Of a stretch of DNA of 40,224 nucleotides, positions 1 through 8,238 are shown one piece after another (position 1 is the first letter of the stretch; every line of letters begins with the position of its first letter). The translations under genes and the position numbers were made by a program. A model generated the notes under the pieces. It did not search any database and was not told the origin of the DNA. It worked only from the letters and a program-made list of their open reading frames with translations. Source of the DNA: Muribaculaceae bacterium (GTDB lineage Bacteria; Bacteroidota; Bacteroidia; Bacteroidales; Muribaculaceae); the NCBI GenBank assembly GCA_009775365.1, contig VSPM01000026.1, positions 1-40,224 on the forward strand, in the 5' to 3' direction.

Positions 1-5
1 CAAAT

Positions 6-32
6 TTACCCGATTCGTACTGAATCGGGTAA
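6..32 (-). terminator. Hairpin downstream of the GH73/LysM gene, possible terminator
   Basis: An 11-bp perfect inverted repeat (arms 6-16 and 22-32, 5-nt loop 17-21) lies about 60 nt past the stop of the minus-strand hydrolase gene. No strong U-tract is visible on the minus strand before the window ends, so its role as a terminator is inferred from position and stem quality. Confidence 0.4.
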
Positions 33-94
33 GGGGGCTTTTGTCGTTATTTTGTGCTTAAATGAAAGAGCCGTGGGCTTTTAATTCTTTTTCA

Positions 95-988
95 CTATTT
101 GGCACGCAGCCTGAGCACCGTGCCGGGCTTGTCTTTGGCCTTCTTGTTGAGCTCTCTGACGGCCGACAGCTTCATGCCGAAACGCTGCGCTACAGAGTGC
201 AGGCTCTCCCCTTCGCCAATGGTGACTTTCTTAACGCCTTCGGGGGCCTCGTCAAGCTTCTCTTCAAGATAAACCTCTTCCCACGCCTTGATTTCGCCAT
301 CGCGCTCCACGTCGTTGTAGGCCATGAGTTTCTTCTTCTTTATGTTAAACTCCTTGGCGATGGAGGCGTATGTGTCGCCGGGTGTGGCCACCACATAGTG
401 CAGGCCGCGCGAACGCCTCACGGGATGGCTGCTCACAAGAGCCTCCCGTATGAAGGCGGCAGTCTCCTCGGCCATGCGACCGGCCTCGGTGTCGTAACTG
501 TAAAGGGAATAGCGCTCTATGATCGTGATAAGGCGTGCGGCATAGTTGGGGTCTGTGGCATAGCCGCATTCCCTGAGCCCCCGGGCCCAGGAGTGATAGT
601 CGGTCACGTCAAGGTCAAACAGCTTCAGATAGCGCGTGCGACGCAGAAAAAGGGAGTGGTCGTGAAAACTCTCTTCAGGCGTGTTGTATACGCGGAAACA
701 TTCGTCGGGCGCGTCGTCGTTGCGAAGCATCTTCCCCCCTTTCCATTCTTTGTGGCATTTAATGCCGAAATGGTTGTTGCCCTCCGAGGCGAGGGTGCTT
801 CTCCCGGCGGCGCTTTCAAGCAGCCCCTGTGCCAGGGTGATCGAGGCCGGGATGCCATATTCGCTCTGATGCTCCACGGCAAGAGAGGAATAACGCGCTA
901 TATAATCTTCATAAGGATTGCTCGCCGCCACACACAGGGGCAACAATGCAAGATATATAAAAAGAAGCAACTGAAATTTGACTTTCAT
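95..988 (-). CDS. Secreted glucosaminidase (GH73) with C-terminal LysM repeats
   Basis: A 297-aa cell-wall hydrolase predicted to cleave peptidoglycan glycan strands outside the inner membrane. Residues 1-22 form a signal peptide. Residues about 25-175 match the GH73/FlgJ-type glucosaminidase fold: AQGLLES (53-59) contains the likely catalytic Glu58, followed by NNHFGIKC and the Y-x-DPNYA segment typical of the family. Two LysM-like segments follow (about 197-245 and 250-297), which would bind glycan. The ATG is at 988, with a TAnnTTTG element at 1011-1018 giving a short leader. It is transcribed divergently from cytidine deaminase. The exact bond cleaved (glucosaminidase or muramidase) cannot be settled from sequence alone. 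Confidence 0.88.
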   Translation of the reverse strand: MKVKFQLLLFIYLALLPLCVAASNPYEDYIARYSSLAVEHQSEYGIPASITLAQGLLESAAGRSTLASEGNNHFGIKCHKEWKGGKMLRNDDAPDECFRVYNTPEESFHDHSLFLRRTRYLKLFDLDVTDYHSWARGLRECGYATDPNYAARLITIIERYSLYSYDTEAGRMAEETAAFIREALVSSHPVRRSRGLHYVVATPGDTYASIAKEFNIKKKKLMAYNDVERDGEIKAWEEVYLEEKLDEAPEGVKKVTIGEGESLHSVAQRFGMKLSAVRELNKKAKDKPGTVLRLRAK

Positions 989-1010
989 TATGGAATCTTA
1001 AAGTTTACTA

Positions 1011-1018
1011 CAAATTTA
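1011..1018 (-). promoter_or_regulatory. Candidate -7 promoter element for the GH73 gene
   Basis: On the minus strand this reads TAAATTTG, an exact match to the Bacteroidetes -7 consensus TAnnTTTG, and sits about 23 nt before the start codon at 988. No convincing TTG at -33 is visible, so this is a moderate call. Confidence 0.4.
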
Positions 1019-1109
1019 AGCAATTTTATTTTTACAGGCGTTGATATTTTATTAAATTCGCCATCAAAATAAAGTTGGGCGCCCCCAACGTCAATATAAC
1101 AAGGAAACC

Positions 1110-1607
1110 ATGAGAGAGTTTGAAATCACCACGCTTGTGAAGGAATATAGTTTTGAAGAGCTTCCGAAAGCAGACCGCCTCCTTGTGGAAGAGGCACGCA
1201 GCGCAACCCGTTCATCGCTCGCCACATACTCCCGGTTTCATGTCGGCGCCGCCATTCTTATGGAGAACGGCGACATCGTGAAAGGCTCCAACCAGGAGAA
1301 CGCGGCCTATCCGTCCGGCACCTGTGCGGAACGCACAGCGGCGTTTTTCGCCTCGGCGTCTCACCCCGGCATGGCGATGAAGAAAATTGCGATTGCGGCC
1401 TGGACACGACTTGACCGGCCCGAGGGGCTGCCGTGGGAAGAATATTTTCAGGCAATGCCTATCAGCCCTTGCGGCGCATGCCGGCAGGCCCTTCTCGAAT
1501 ACGAGAAGCTTTATGGCAAAATCGAGGTCATTCTCTACGGACGCGAGAAAACCTACATCTTCCCCTCGATAGCCTCGCTCCTTCCCTTCTGCTTCACCGA
1601 ATTTTAA
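1110..1607 (+). CDS. cdd: Cytidine deaminase
   Basis: A 165-aa cytosolic enzyme of pyrimidine salvage, converting cytidine/deoxycytidine to uridine/deoxyuridine. The zinc site is complete: TCAER holds Cys72 and the catalytic Glu74, and PCGACRQ holds Cys121 and Cys124, the layout of the homotetrameric Cdd family. SRFHVGAA (41-48) is the usual substrate-pocket segment. It is somewhat longer than the typical 130-140 aa, with an extra N-terminal stretch of about 20 residues. The gene stands alone; a short GC hairpin (arms 1074-1079 and 1084-1089) lies in its leader. Confidence 0.93.
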   Translation: MREFEITTLVKEYSFEELPKADRLLVEEARSATRSSLATYSRFHVGAAILMENGDIVKGSNQENAAYPSGTCAERTAAFFASASHPGMAMKKIAIAAWTRLDRPEGLPWEEYFQAMPISPCGACRQALLEYEKLYGKIEVILYGREKTYIFPSIASLLPFCFTEF

Positions 1608-2034
1608 CCGCCCGCCGCCTCAGAATTTAAATTTACCGCCTCATTACAATAAAGGGCTACAATGCAAGGCGTTCACTTTACATCCCGGTGCCCCAATAGA
1701 GAAGAGCCAAAACAGTTCCGGCAACACACTTTGGAATCTTGGATGATCAAGAGAGAGGAGGCACTAACGACATAATCATCACCATTTTATTATAAAAGCC
1801 ACTACAACTGTGTCCTAAACCACTTATTATTGTCCTATTTGTCTTATTTTATAAAAATACAATAACAATTTTTATACAAATTTGAAAATAATTATTATTT
1901 TTGCAGATTATTATTACAAATTGATTTTAAAGATTGCTTTAACATCACATTTCTTTTTACAAATTAATAACGCCACTAATTTCATTTAGTATTTTTATTA
2001 GTTTGTCTTATATTCACCTATAAATTTATATAAC
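1608..2034. other. AT-rich intergenic region with no recognised gene
   Basis: About 430 nt between cdd and the next plus-strand gene. The second half is strongly AT-rich and holds one candidate promoter element (1896-1903). I see no tRNA, no clear terminator hairpin and no credible ORF. The stretch 1660-1770 is less AT-rich and could be a remnant of something, but I do not recognise it. Confidence 0.5.
1896..1903 (+). promoter_or_regulatory. Candidate -7 promoter element
   Basis: TATTTTTG matches TAnnTTTG and is the best such match upstream of the gene at 2035, but it would leave a leader of more than 100 nt and lacks a well-spaced -33 TTTG. Confidence 0.3.
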
Positions 2035-2744
2035 ATGAGGCGTATTATTTTTGTTGCCATAATAGCACTGACAGGATTTATTCCTATCCTTGCCCATACG
2101 GTAAGAAATGTGAGTTCCACCTCTGGAGAAAGTGTGTTCTCAGCCGATGCTCCTTCCAAATCGGTTGAGTATGTTGAAGACGGTGCCATCATTACACTTG
2201 AGTTTCCGTCTTTCAAATTGACTTCCAATAATAAGAATGAGGTATGCCGTTGGAAAATTGACGGTTTTTATGAAATCAGAGAAGAAGGCCGACCAGCCGT
2301 GCTTTCTCGTCGTGACATGTTTTATCTTCCTAAAGGATTTGATGTTAATGTTGAAATCTTAGAAGCGAAATATCTTGACTACCACTACACATTAGCCCCT
2401 TCTACCGGATGGCAAACATGGGAAGAACAAGAACATAGCACAGAAATAGAACCCTATCATGGCTTTTTTCCTATTTCTCCTGTGATAATGGAACCTTCTC
2501 AATTTTGGAGAGAATTAGTCGAACCTCTGATTCTGTAACAGCAACCTGGCGTGATGATGATAGCACTGTACATTTTATTAATATCAGAACCGGAGAGGTT
2601 GTTAATATGAAGGGACCGGGATCTTTGAGATTTCCTACAGATGAGCCCAATTTTATACGTGTATCAATCACACATCCTTCTAAAATTCCATATATAGAGA
2701 GTTCGTCATTAAGTGGAGGAGATACAATCATTACAGCTCCATAA
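2035..2744 (+). pseudogene. Secreted protein of unknown function, broken by a frameshift
   Basis: The first frame encodes 167 aa from ATG 2035, beginning with a clear signal peptide (about residues 1-20), and stops at 2538. A second frame is open through the same region and continues to the stop at 2742-2744. Joining the frames at the T-run 2464-2469 (one extra T) gives a continuous secreted protein of about 236 aa, with natural composition through the junction (GFFSYFSCDNG, then ISRTSDSVTATW). This is most simply one gene with a 1-nt deletion, a sequencing error, or slippage at the homopolymer. I recognise no domain. It lies 53 nt upstream of a T9SS cargo gene, so the two may be expressed together. 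Confidence 0.6.
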
Positions 2745-2797
2745 CATATTGTATTTGTATCTTTTACCATATATTTACCAACTTAAAAACTTATTTT

Positions 2798-4147
2798 ATG
2801 AAAAAATTTTTAATAATGGTGGCCTTGCTTTCCGTATCTTTCATCATTGTCAGAGCTGAAGGAAATCAAGACATCAAAGTCAGCAACATCATAGCAAGTA
2901 GCTGTCTTGACAATCAATCGTATGAAAATAAGGCTCCAGCACGCGAAGTGGCACTGGATGAATACGCATCAGTTGGGCTTACTTATTCCGGAAACACTTT
3001 GTCCGTAGCCTTAAACGCATGGGAATATAATTGCGCTCTATCTGATTTTAAACCATCTGCCATCGTTGAAAATGGCGTTATTACAATTAAGCCCGGGGCG
3101 GTAATCAACGGAGGAGAATGGTGTCTATGTCATTTCGACCTTAAATTCGACATTGAAAACATAAAGCCAGGGAAGTACTTGGTCCGTATAAATGCCGACC
3201 TATCAGAAGAAGACTACAGATTATTTGAAATAGAATTAGACGAAGGTCTGAATGTGACTTTATCGGAAGAAAGCACCTGTGCTAATGACTCATTTAATGA
3301 AAACACAGAATGGGTATATTGCAATGAAAACGAAACCGGAGACGTGAATATATTTCGCCTTACATACACAAACGCGAACGACGACACTGACAAAGGATTT
3401 ATAAAAATGACATATAACGACAATACCACTTCTGCCGAAACAATTGCAACAGTATGGGAATATAATATGTGTGTCACACGTGTATCTCCAGAGTCAGAAA
3501 CACTACCATTGATTCTAAGTCATTTTGCTACACCTAATGAGAGAGTTGAAATATGGAATGACGGCGATATGAAATATGAATTTGATATTTGCAACGACTT
3601 ATCAGTACAAATAGGAGAAAGCAAATTCTATCGTGATTTCTTCAGCCGCACTATGGAAAATATTACAATAAATAAAATTGAAGCGGTAGAGATAGACGGA
3701 AGCCTAAGACTTAAAATCACAGCAGAGAACGGCTTCGAATGGATTCAGGGGATAGGCGCCGTGTCTCCCAAGATGCCGCAGTCAATCGTATTCCCGGCAT
3801 ACGCAGGTGAATTCAACGAGATCGAAATGACTCGCCTGATGTATGTAAGAGACCTTCGCGACAACCATATAATATATGGCTCACCTGCCAAAGACCCTAA
3901 CTGGTCGCCCGCAGGAGTGGCAAACATTGCCGACAGAGAGGAATGTCTGAATGTGACTGCCGACAGAATAATATTCTCAGGAGAAGGAGCTGTGGAAATA
4001 TTCGTTTACGATATCGATGGTAAAAAACTTGCCTCAGTCACAGGCAACGGCGACACGGAGCTTTCAACCTCCGCTCTGCTTCCGGGTGTGTATATCGCAG
4101 AGGCTGTGACAGGGAAGAATGTCGTCACTCGTAAATTTTATAAATAA
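2798..4147 (+). CDS. Secreted protein with C-terminal T9SS (type A) sorting domain
   Basis: 449 aa. Residues 1-20 form a signal peptide. The central part, about 25-370, is a beta-rich region with repeated VWEYN/AWEYN segments (around 73 and 219) suggesting two related Ig-like modules; I do not recognise a named family. The last 65-70 residues have the look of the type IX secretion C-terminal domain: a hydrophobic strand, VYDIDGKKLASV, then LLPGVYIAEAV and a lysine-rich end. That predicts export through the outer membrane and surface attachment. It follows the broken gene at 2035-2744. Base composition is AT-rich in the first two thirds and more GC-rich near the C terminus. Confidence 0.75.
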   Translation: MKKFLIMVALLSVSFIIVRAEGNQDIKVSNIIASSCLDNQSYENKAPAREVALDEYASVGLTYSGNTLSVALNAWEYNCALSDFKPSAIVENGVITIKPGAVINGGEWCLCHFDLKFDIENIKPGKYLVRINADLSEEDYRLFEIELDEGLNVTLSEESTCANDSFNENTEWVYCNENETGDVNIFRLTYTNANDDTDKGFIKMTYNDNTTSAETIATVWEYNMCVTRVSPESETLPLILSHFATPNERVEIWNDGDMKYEFDICNDLSVQIGESKFYRDFFSRTMENITINKIEAVEIDGSLRLKITAENGFEWIQGIGAVSPKMPQSIVFPAYAGEFNEIEMTRLMYVRDLRDNHIIYGSPAKDPNWSPAGVANIADREECLNVTADRIIFSGEGAVEIFVYDIDGKKLASVTGNGDTELSTSALLPGVYIAEAVTGKNVVTRKFYK

Positions 4148-4180
4148 ATATCCGGGATAACATAGAACAATATTGCTCAT

Positions 4181-4227
4181 AAAGAGGTTTTGATTATAGC
4201 AACTGTGCTAAAAATCAAAACCTCTTT
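4181..4227 (+). terminator. Long perfect hairpin after the T9SS cargo gene
   Basis: Arms 4181-4195 and 4213-4227 are a 15-bp perfect inverted repeat, with a further inner AGCA/TGCT pair in the loop. It lies 34 nt after the stop at 4147. The 3' arm ends in TTT but is followed by A's, so the U-tract is short. It is probably a terminator or mRNA-stabilising end. Confidence 0.5.
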
Positions 4228-4254
4228 AAAAAAAGCCCTATAAACTTATTCGAC

Positions 4255-4731
4255 ATGAAATTCAGAAGCTTCTTATTTCCACTTATATCAGCCCTTATGG
4301 CAGGGGGCTCTTCCATTGTTCTGACCGGATGTGTAGACGACGACTACTGGCCCTACTCCCCACCTCCCGGATGGGGAGCGAATTATTTTTATGACTCACG
4401 GCTCGACGGATCATGGGAACTCGTGCAGGCCAACTCTTCTCCCGTAGGCCCTTACGACACCAATTACATGGACTTCTATGGAGACGGCCACGGACGTTAT
4501 TACTACTACCGCAATTCACACCCATATTCAGAAGAGATGGCCTACTTCTGCCAGCGCTCCGGATCGACCACAACCAACTATCAGATCAACATCCAATATG
4601 AAGACGGCACAGGCTCCACCATGGCCTACTGGTTTACAGACGGCGGCAACACCCTCTGGCTGCAATGGCAGACCGGAAACGGCCGCGTAATGACGTATCT
4701 CTACGACCGGGTAAGCTACATTCCCTGGTAA
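4255..4731 (+). CDS. Small lipoprotein of unknown function
   Basis: 158 aa starting MKFRSFLF, with a lipobox VLTGC (Cys at about residue 26) predicting lipid anchoring. The mature part begins with acidic and aromatic residues, then LDGSWELVQ, and is rich in Tyr/Trp with alternating strands. This resembles small lipocalin-like domains of Bacteroidales, but that assignment is inference from pattern only. It has its own leader after the hairpin at 4181-4227, and a promoter for ychF begins shortly after its stop, so it is likely monocistronic. Confidence 0.7.
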   Translation: MKFRSFLFPLISALMAGGSSIVLTGCVDDDYWPYSPPPGWGANYFYDSRLDGSWELVQANSSPVGPYDTNYMDFYGDGHGRYYYYRNSHPYSEEMAYFCQRSGSTTTNYQINIQYEDGTGSTMAYWFTDGGNTLWLQWQTGNGRVMTYLYDRVSYIPW

Positions 4732-4770
4732 TTTTATGCCGCATCGTCTCACGCATCGCGGCATGAGTCT

Positions 4771-4800
4771 TTAGAGTGTCAACTTTATTTTGTAATTTTG
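4771..4800 (+). promoter_or_regulatory. Promoter for ychF
   Basis: TAATTTTG at 4793-4800 matches TAnnTTTG, with a weak TTAG at 4771-4774 in the -33 position. The inferred start site near 4807 lies about 20 nt upstream of the ychF ATG at 4827, which supports that start over in-frame upstream codons. Confidence 0.55.
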
Positions 4801-4826
4801 CAACAAATTACAAAATACTGAAAGAA

Positions 4827-5930
4827 ATGTCTTTAAAATGCGGTATAGTGGGTTTGCCAAACGTAGGCAAGTCCACCCTCTTCAATTGCCTGAGCAATGC
4901 CAAGGCCCAGTCGGCCAACTTCCCGTTCTGCACAATCGAGCCTAACGTGGGGATGATCACGGTGCCCGACGAGCGTCTCAACAAACTTGTGGAAATGTGC
5001 AACCCGCGCAGCGTAGTGCCGGCCACGGTAGAGATTGTAGACATCGCCGGCCTCGTGAAAGGAGCCTCAAAGGGCGAGGGATTAGGCAACAAGTTCCTTG
5101 CCAACATACGAGAGACCGACGCTATTCTCCACGTTTTGCGCTGCTTTGACGACGACAACATCACTCACGTTGACGGAAACGTCGACCCCGTGCGCGACAT
5201 GGAGATTATCAACTATGAGCTCCAGCTGAAAGACCTTGAGACTGTCGACGCCCGACTGGCCAAGACCCTGAAAGCGGCACAGACCGGCGGCGACAAGACC
5301 GCTCGACTGCAAGCCGATGTGCTCCAGGCTTTCAAAAACGCGCTTGAGCAGGGGAAGCCGGCAAGAAGCGTGCAGTTTGAAACTAAAGACGAGCAGCGCT
5401 TTGCCCGCGACCTCTTCCTGCTCACCAACAAGCCGGTGCTATATGTCTGCAATGTTGACGACGCTTCAGCAGTGGACGGCAACAAATATGTGGAGGAAGT
5501 GAAAAAAGCCCTTGACGGCGACAACTCTCAGATTATGATTGTGGCGGCTGCCACCGAAAGCGACATCGCCGAACTGGAGACTGCCGAGGAGCGCGCCGAG
5601 TTTCTTGAGGAGATAGGATTGAAAGAGAGCGGAGTGAGCCGACTCATTCGCGCGGCATATGCCTTGCTCGACCTTCAGACTTATTTCACCGCCGGCCCCG
5701 ACGAGGTGCGCGCATGGACTTTCCTTCGCGGCACAAAGGCCCCGCAGGCAGCCGGAATCATCCACACCGATTTTGAGAAAGGATTCATACGCGCCGAGGT
5801 TATTAAATATGATGATTTCGTCACGCTCGGCTCTGAAAACGCTGTGAAAGAGGCCGGAAAAATGTCGGTGGAAGGGAAGGAATATGTAGTCAACGACGGC
5901 GACATAATGCACTTCCGCTTCAACGTTTAA
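4827..5930 (+). CDS. ychF: Redox-responsive ATPase/GTPase YchF (Obg family)
   Basis: 367 aa, the usual YchF length. The P-loop is GLPNVGKST near the N terminus; the fourth nucleotide motif is NVDD rather than NKxD, as expected for YchF, which prefers ATP. A central coiled-coil insertion (about 125-190) and a C-terminal TGS domain (about 280-367, FTAGPDEVRAWT then DFEKGFIRAEV) complete the family layout. YchF associates with ribosomes and affects stress responses in other bacteria. I chose ATG 4827 because the homologous start MSLKCGIVGLP begins there; 17 in-frame codons upstream overlap the promoter. The next gene follows after 10 nt, suggesting one transcript. Confidence 0.95.
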   Translation: MSLKCGIVGLPNVGKSTLFNCLSNAKAQSANFPFCTIEPNVGMITVPDERLNKLVEMCNPRSVVPATVEIVDIAGLVKGASKGEGLGNKFLANIRETDAILHVLRCFDDDNITHVDGNVDPVRDMEIINYELQLKDLETVDARLAKTLKAAQTGGDKTARLQADVLQAFKNALEQGKPARSVQFETKDEQRFARDLFLLTNKPVLYVCNVDDASAVDGNKYVEEVKKALDGDNSQIMIVAAATESDIAELETAEERAEFLEEIGLKESGVSRLIRAAYALLDLQTYFTAGPDEVRAWTFLRGTKAPQAAGIIHTDFEKGFIRAEVIKYDDFVTLGSENAVKEAGKMSVEGKEYVVNDGDIMHFRFNV

Positions 5931-5940
5931 TAATTGCGGA

Positions 5941-7002
5941 ATGGCAGAAGAATTAACCGTGTCGGAGGGAAACAAAGAGGAGAAATATGCCACCCTGCTC
6001 CCTCAGCTGAAAGCCATTATAGACAACGAATCAGACATCATCGCTATAATGGCCAACGTGTCGGCCGCCATAAAAGAGACGTTTGATTTCTTATGGGTCG
6101 GTTTTTATCGAGTCTGCGGCAGTCAGCTCATCCTGGGCCCTTTTCAAGGGCCGCTGGCCTGCACGCGAATTGCATACGGCAAAGGGGTGTGCGGCTCTGC
6201 CTGGGCAGAAAAACGCACGCTTGTCGTGCCTGACGTAGACGCTTTCCCGGGACACATAGCCTGCAGTTCATCATCACGTTCTGAAATTGTGGTGCCGTTC
6301 TATAAGGATGGCGAGATTGCCGGAGTGCTCGACATCGACAGCGAACGCACAGGCACATTCGATTCCGCCGATACCCTATGGCTTGAAAAAGCCATGGCCG
6401 CACTCGGCAACAGGCTCTCTGATTCTTCCGACAGCGGCGAATGCCGCCCCGACGGCATTGTGGTGTATTGCGCGTCGTCGTCAAATGTTGAGCAATGCTA
6501 TCTTGACGCAGCTAAAGAAATGGGCGAGAAAATTGCGAAAGCGGGGTTCACGCTCGTCAGCGGAGGCGGACGCATGGGGCTTATGGCTGCCACAATCGAC
6601 GGGGCCATTGCCGCAGGCGGAAAAGCAACAGGGGTGCTCCCTCATTTCATGATTGAAAAAGGATGGGCCCACCCGGGATTGACAAGATGCCTCGACACCC
6701 CTTCAATGCACGCCCGCAAACAGACAATGGCTTCGCTCACAGTGGCGGCGGTTGCACTCCCGGGAGGAATAGGCACTCTCGACGAACTCTGCGAGATTAT
6801 GACATGGCGGCAGCTGGGATTATATCATGGCGAGGTGGTAGTCGTGAACACCAACGGCTTCTTCGACCCACTTCTTGACATGTTCAACAGAATGTGCCGG
6901 CAAGGATTCATGCGTGGAAATGTCACGCCCGTAAGCGTTGTCTCAACTCCTGATGAGGCCATAGACCATATCCGCAGGCACATAGCCCACAATAAATCTT
7001 GA
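5941..7002 (+). CDS. Fusion of free methionine-(R)-sulfoxide reductase (GAF) and LOG-family phosphoribohydrolase
   Basis: 353 aa with two complete enzyme modules. Residues about 15-160 are a GAF domain of the fRMsr type, which reduces free methionine-R-sulfoxide. All three family cysteines are present with the expected spacing: Cys74 (PLACTRI), Cys84 (GKGVCG) and Cys108 (GHIACSS). Residues about 170-350 are a Rossmann-type LOG domain with SGGGRMGLM (207-215), MHARK (256-260) and PGGIGTLDE (274-282), the motifs of nucleoside-5'-monophosphate phosphoribohydrolases. Each is usually a separate protein; here one reading frame joins them through a short Asp/Ser-rich linker (160-170). It lies 10 nt after ychF and is followed by a strong terminator. 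Confidence 0.88.
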   Translation: MAEELTVSEGNKEEKYATLLPQLKAIIDNESDIIAIMANVSAAIKETFDFLWVGFYRVCGSQLILGPFQGPLACTRIAYGKGVCGSAWAEKRTLVVPDVDAFPGHIACSSSSRSEIVVPFYKDGEIAGVLDIDSERTGTFDSADTLWLEKAMAALGNRLSDSSDSGECRPDGIVVYCASSSNVEQCYLDAAKEMGEKIAKAGFTLVSGGGRMGLMAATIDGAIAAGGKATGVLPHFMIEKGWAHPGLTRCLDTPSMHARKQTMASLTVAAVALPGGIGTLDELCEIMTWRQLGLYHGEVVVVNTNGFFDPLLDMFNRMCRQGFMRGNVTPVSVVSTPDEAIDHIRRHIAHNKS

Positions 7003-7025
7003 GCATCTGCTTCAACGACAACAAT

Positions 7026-7063
7026 AAAAACGCGGCCGATTCACATCGACCGCGTTTTTGTTT
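7026..7063 (+). terminator. Intrinsic terminator of the ychF operon
   Basis: Stem AAAAACGCGG (7026-7035) pairs with 7050-7059, with an inner CGAT/ATCG pair, and is followed by a T-rich run. It lies 24 nt after the stop at 7002. Confidence 0.85.
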
Positions 7064-7253
7064 TCCATAATACTTTTTCGAACTAACCTAACATCATGAA
7101 ACGATTTTCTGATATTATAACATCACACAGTTTTGAATTGTTCATTGCAATCTAAATTTTTTTTGAAAAATTTTTATGCCGGCATTTCCATTACAAAAGA
7201 GCTTCTTTAACCTTGAATGAACCTCACGCCCGGGGTTACGTTTGTATAGATGA

Positions 7254-8093
7254 AGCCACAATGGTTTTCACCTGGAGGAAGTATCCGTCGTCTCCGACAG
7301 CAGACCCGTTGTCAGAACCGTGATGTATGTCAGGGAATATAGTTCCGGTGTAACCGAAAAAGACACAATGCAACTTTTCGGAGAGTATATGATTGTGTAC
7401 TATTATCCGTTGCAAACGAAAGTGAAAGGCAATAAAAAGGGGGACGCATATCCAAGCGTCAGGGCATTGAACAGCTGTCTGCGGCTGGCCAAAGCTTCCT
7501 CACGCGACACTATAATGCGTATCACAGATGTAGTTAACGACTATGACCTCTTGTCCCATTATACCCTTGCAAGACCTCCGGTGATTTCCATAGAGGAGCC
7601 GGATAAAATAAAAAACGGCGCAACATCCGACACTATACCCGGCAAATACTGGCCGGCGTGCATAACAACCAAAAGCCCGAATATATATCGCGCCACATAT
7701 GACTACCTGTGCGACGCAGAAAACCATACCTACACTCCGGGATTCTTGAAGATTTTTGGTTTGACCGCCGACTTCTCAACTAAAAATTTCTCTTATGCCT
7801 ATCAACCTTCCGAAAACGGCAGATACGGGCTCGACAATTTTCTGTATGCCACACTCAACATGTCATACACAGCAAGAGGGAAATGGATTAAAAAACTTTT
7901 TATGGTTGACCGGCCTATCACGGTCAACACATATGTGGAGTGATATCCTGTCGAGACCACATATCTCACTATCGACGAATACAAAGAGATGCGGAAAGAC
8001 AATGACCCCATCAAATTTGACAAAGGGGATATAGCCTCTGACGATTTCCCGGCAGCCGCCCCTCTCCTTCGCCGCCTTAACACCGATAACTAA
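7254..8093 (+). pseudogene. Broken hypothetical gene with an in-frame TGA and no start
   Basis: A frame runs from 7254 to TAA 8091-8093 and is interrupted only by TGA at 7941-7943. The part before the TGA reads as natural protein even upstream of the first possible start (GTG 7320), e.g. VSVVSDSRPVVRT, and the 49 residues after it also do (YPVETTYLTIDEYKEMR). There is no signal peptide or ATG at a sensible place, and upstream TGA codons at 7218 and 7251 close the frame. Both the N terminus and the internal codon therefore seem damaged. The protein (about 207 + 49 aa visible) is not recognised. A strong terminator follows at 8140-8179, which suggests it was once a normal gene. Confidence 0.6.
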
Positions 8094-8139
8094 TCCGGTT
8101 ATAACCAATTTAAGAGCGATTATATTTATTGTACTCATT

Positions 8140-8179
8140 GGATTGCAAGTTATTTTTAATAACTTTGCAATCCTTTTTT
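8140..8179 (+). terminator. Intrinsic terminator
   Basis: GGATTGCAA-GTTATT (8140-8154) pairs with AATAAC-TTGCAATCC (8158-8173, one bulged T), followed by six T's at 8174-8179. It separates the broken gene from the regulator at 8239. Confidence 0.87.
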
Positions 8180-8238
8180 ATTATAGTGAATAGACAATCA
8201 AACCTTTTCATTATCTGATTTTGTTCTGACAATCGATT

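Noticed and set aside
62..1072. Plus-strand 336-aa ORF
   Set aside because: Lies entirely over the GH73/LysM gene, which has a clear signal peptide and catalytic motif on the other strand; the plus frame has no recognisable motif.
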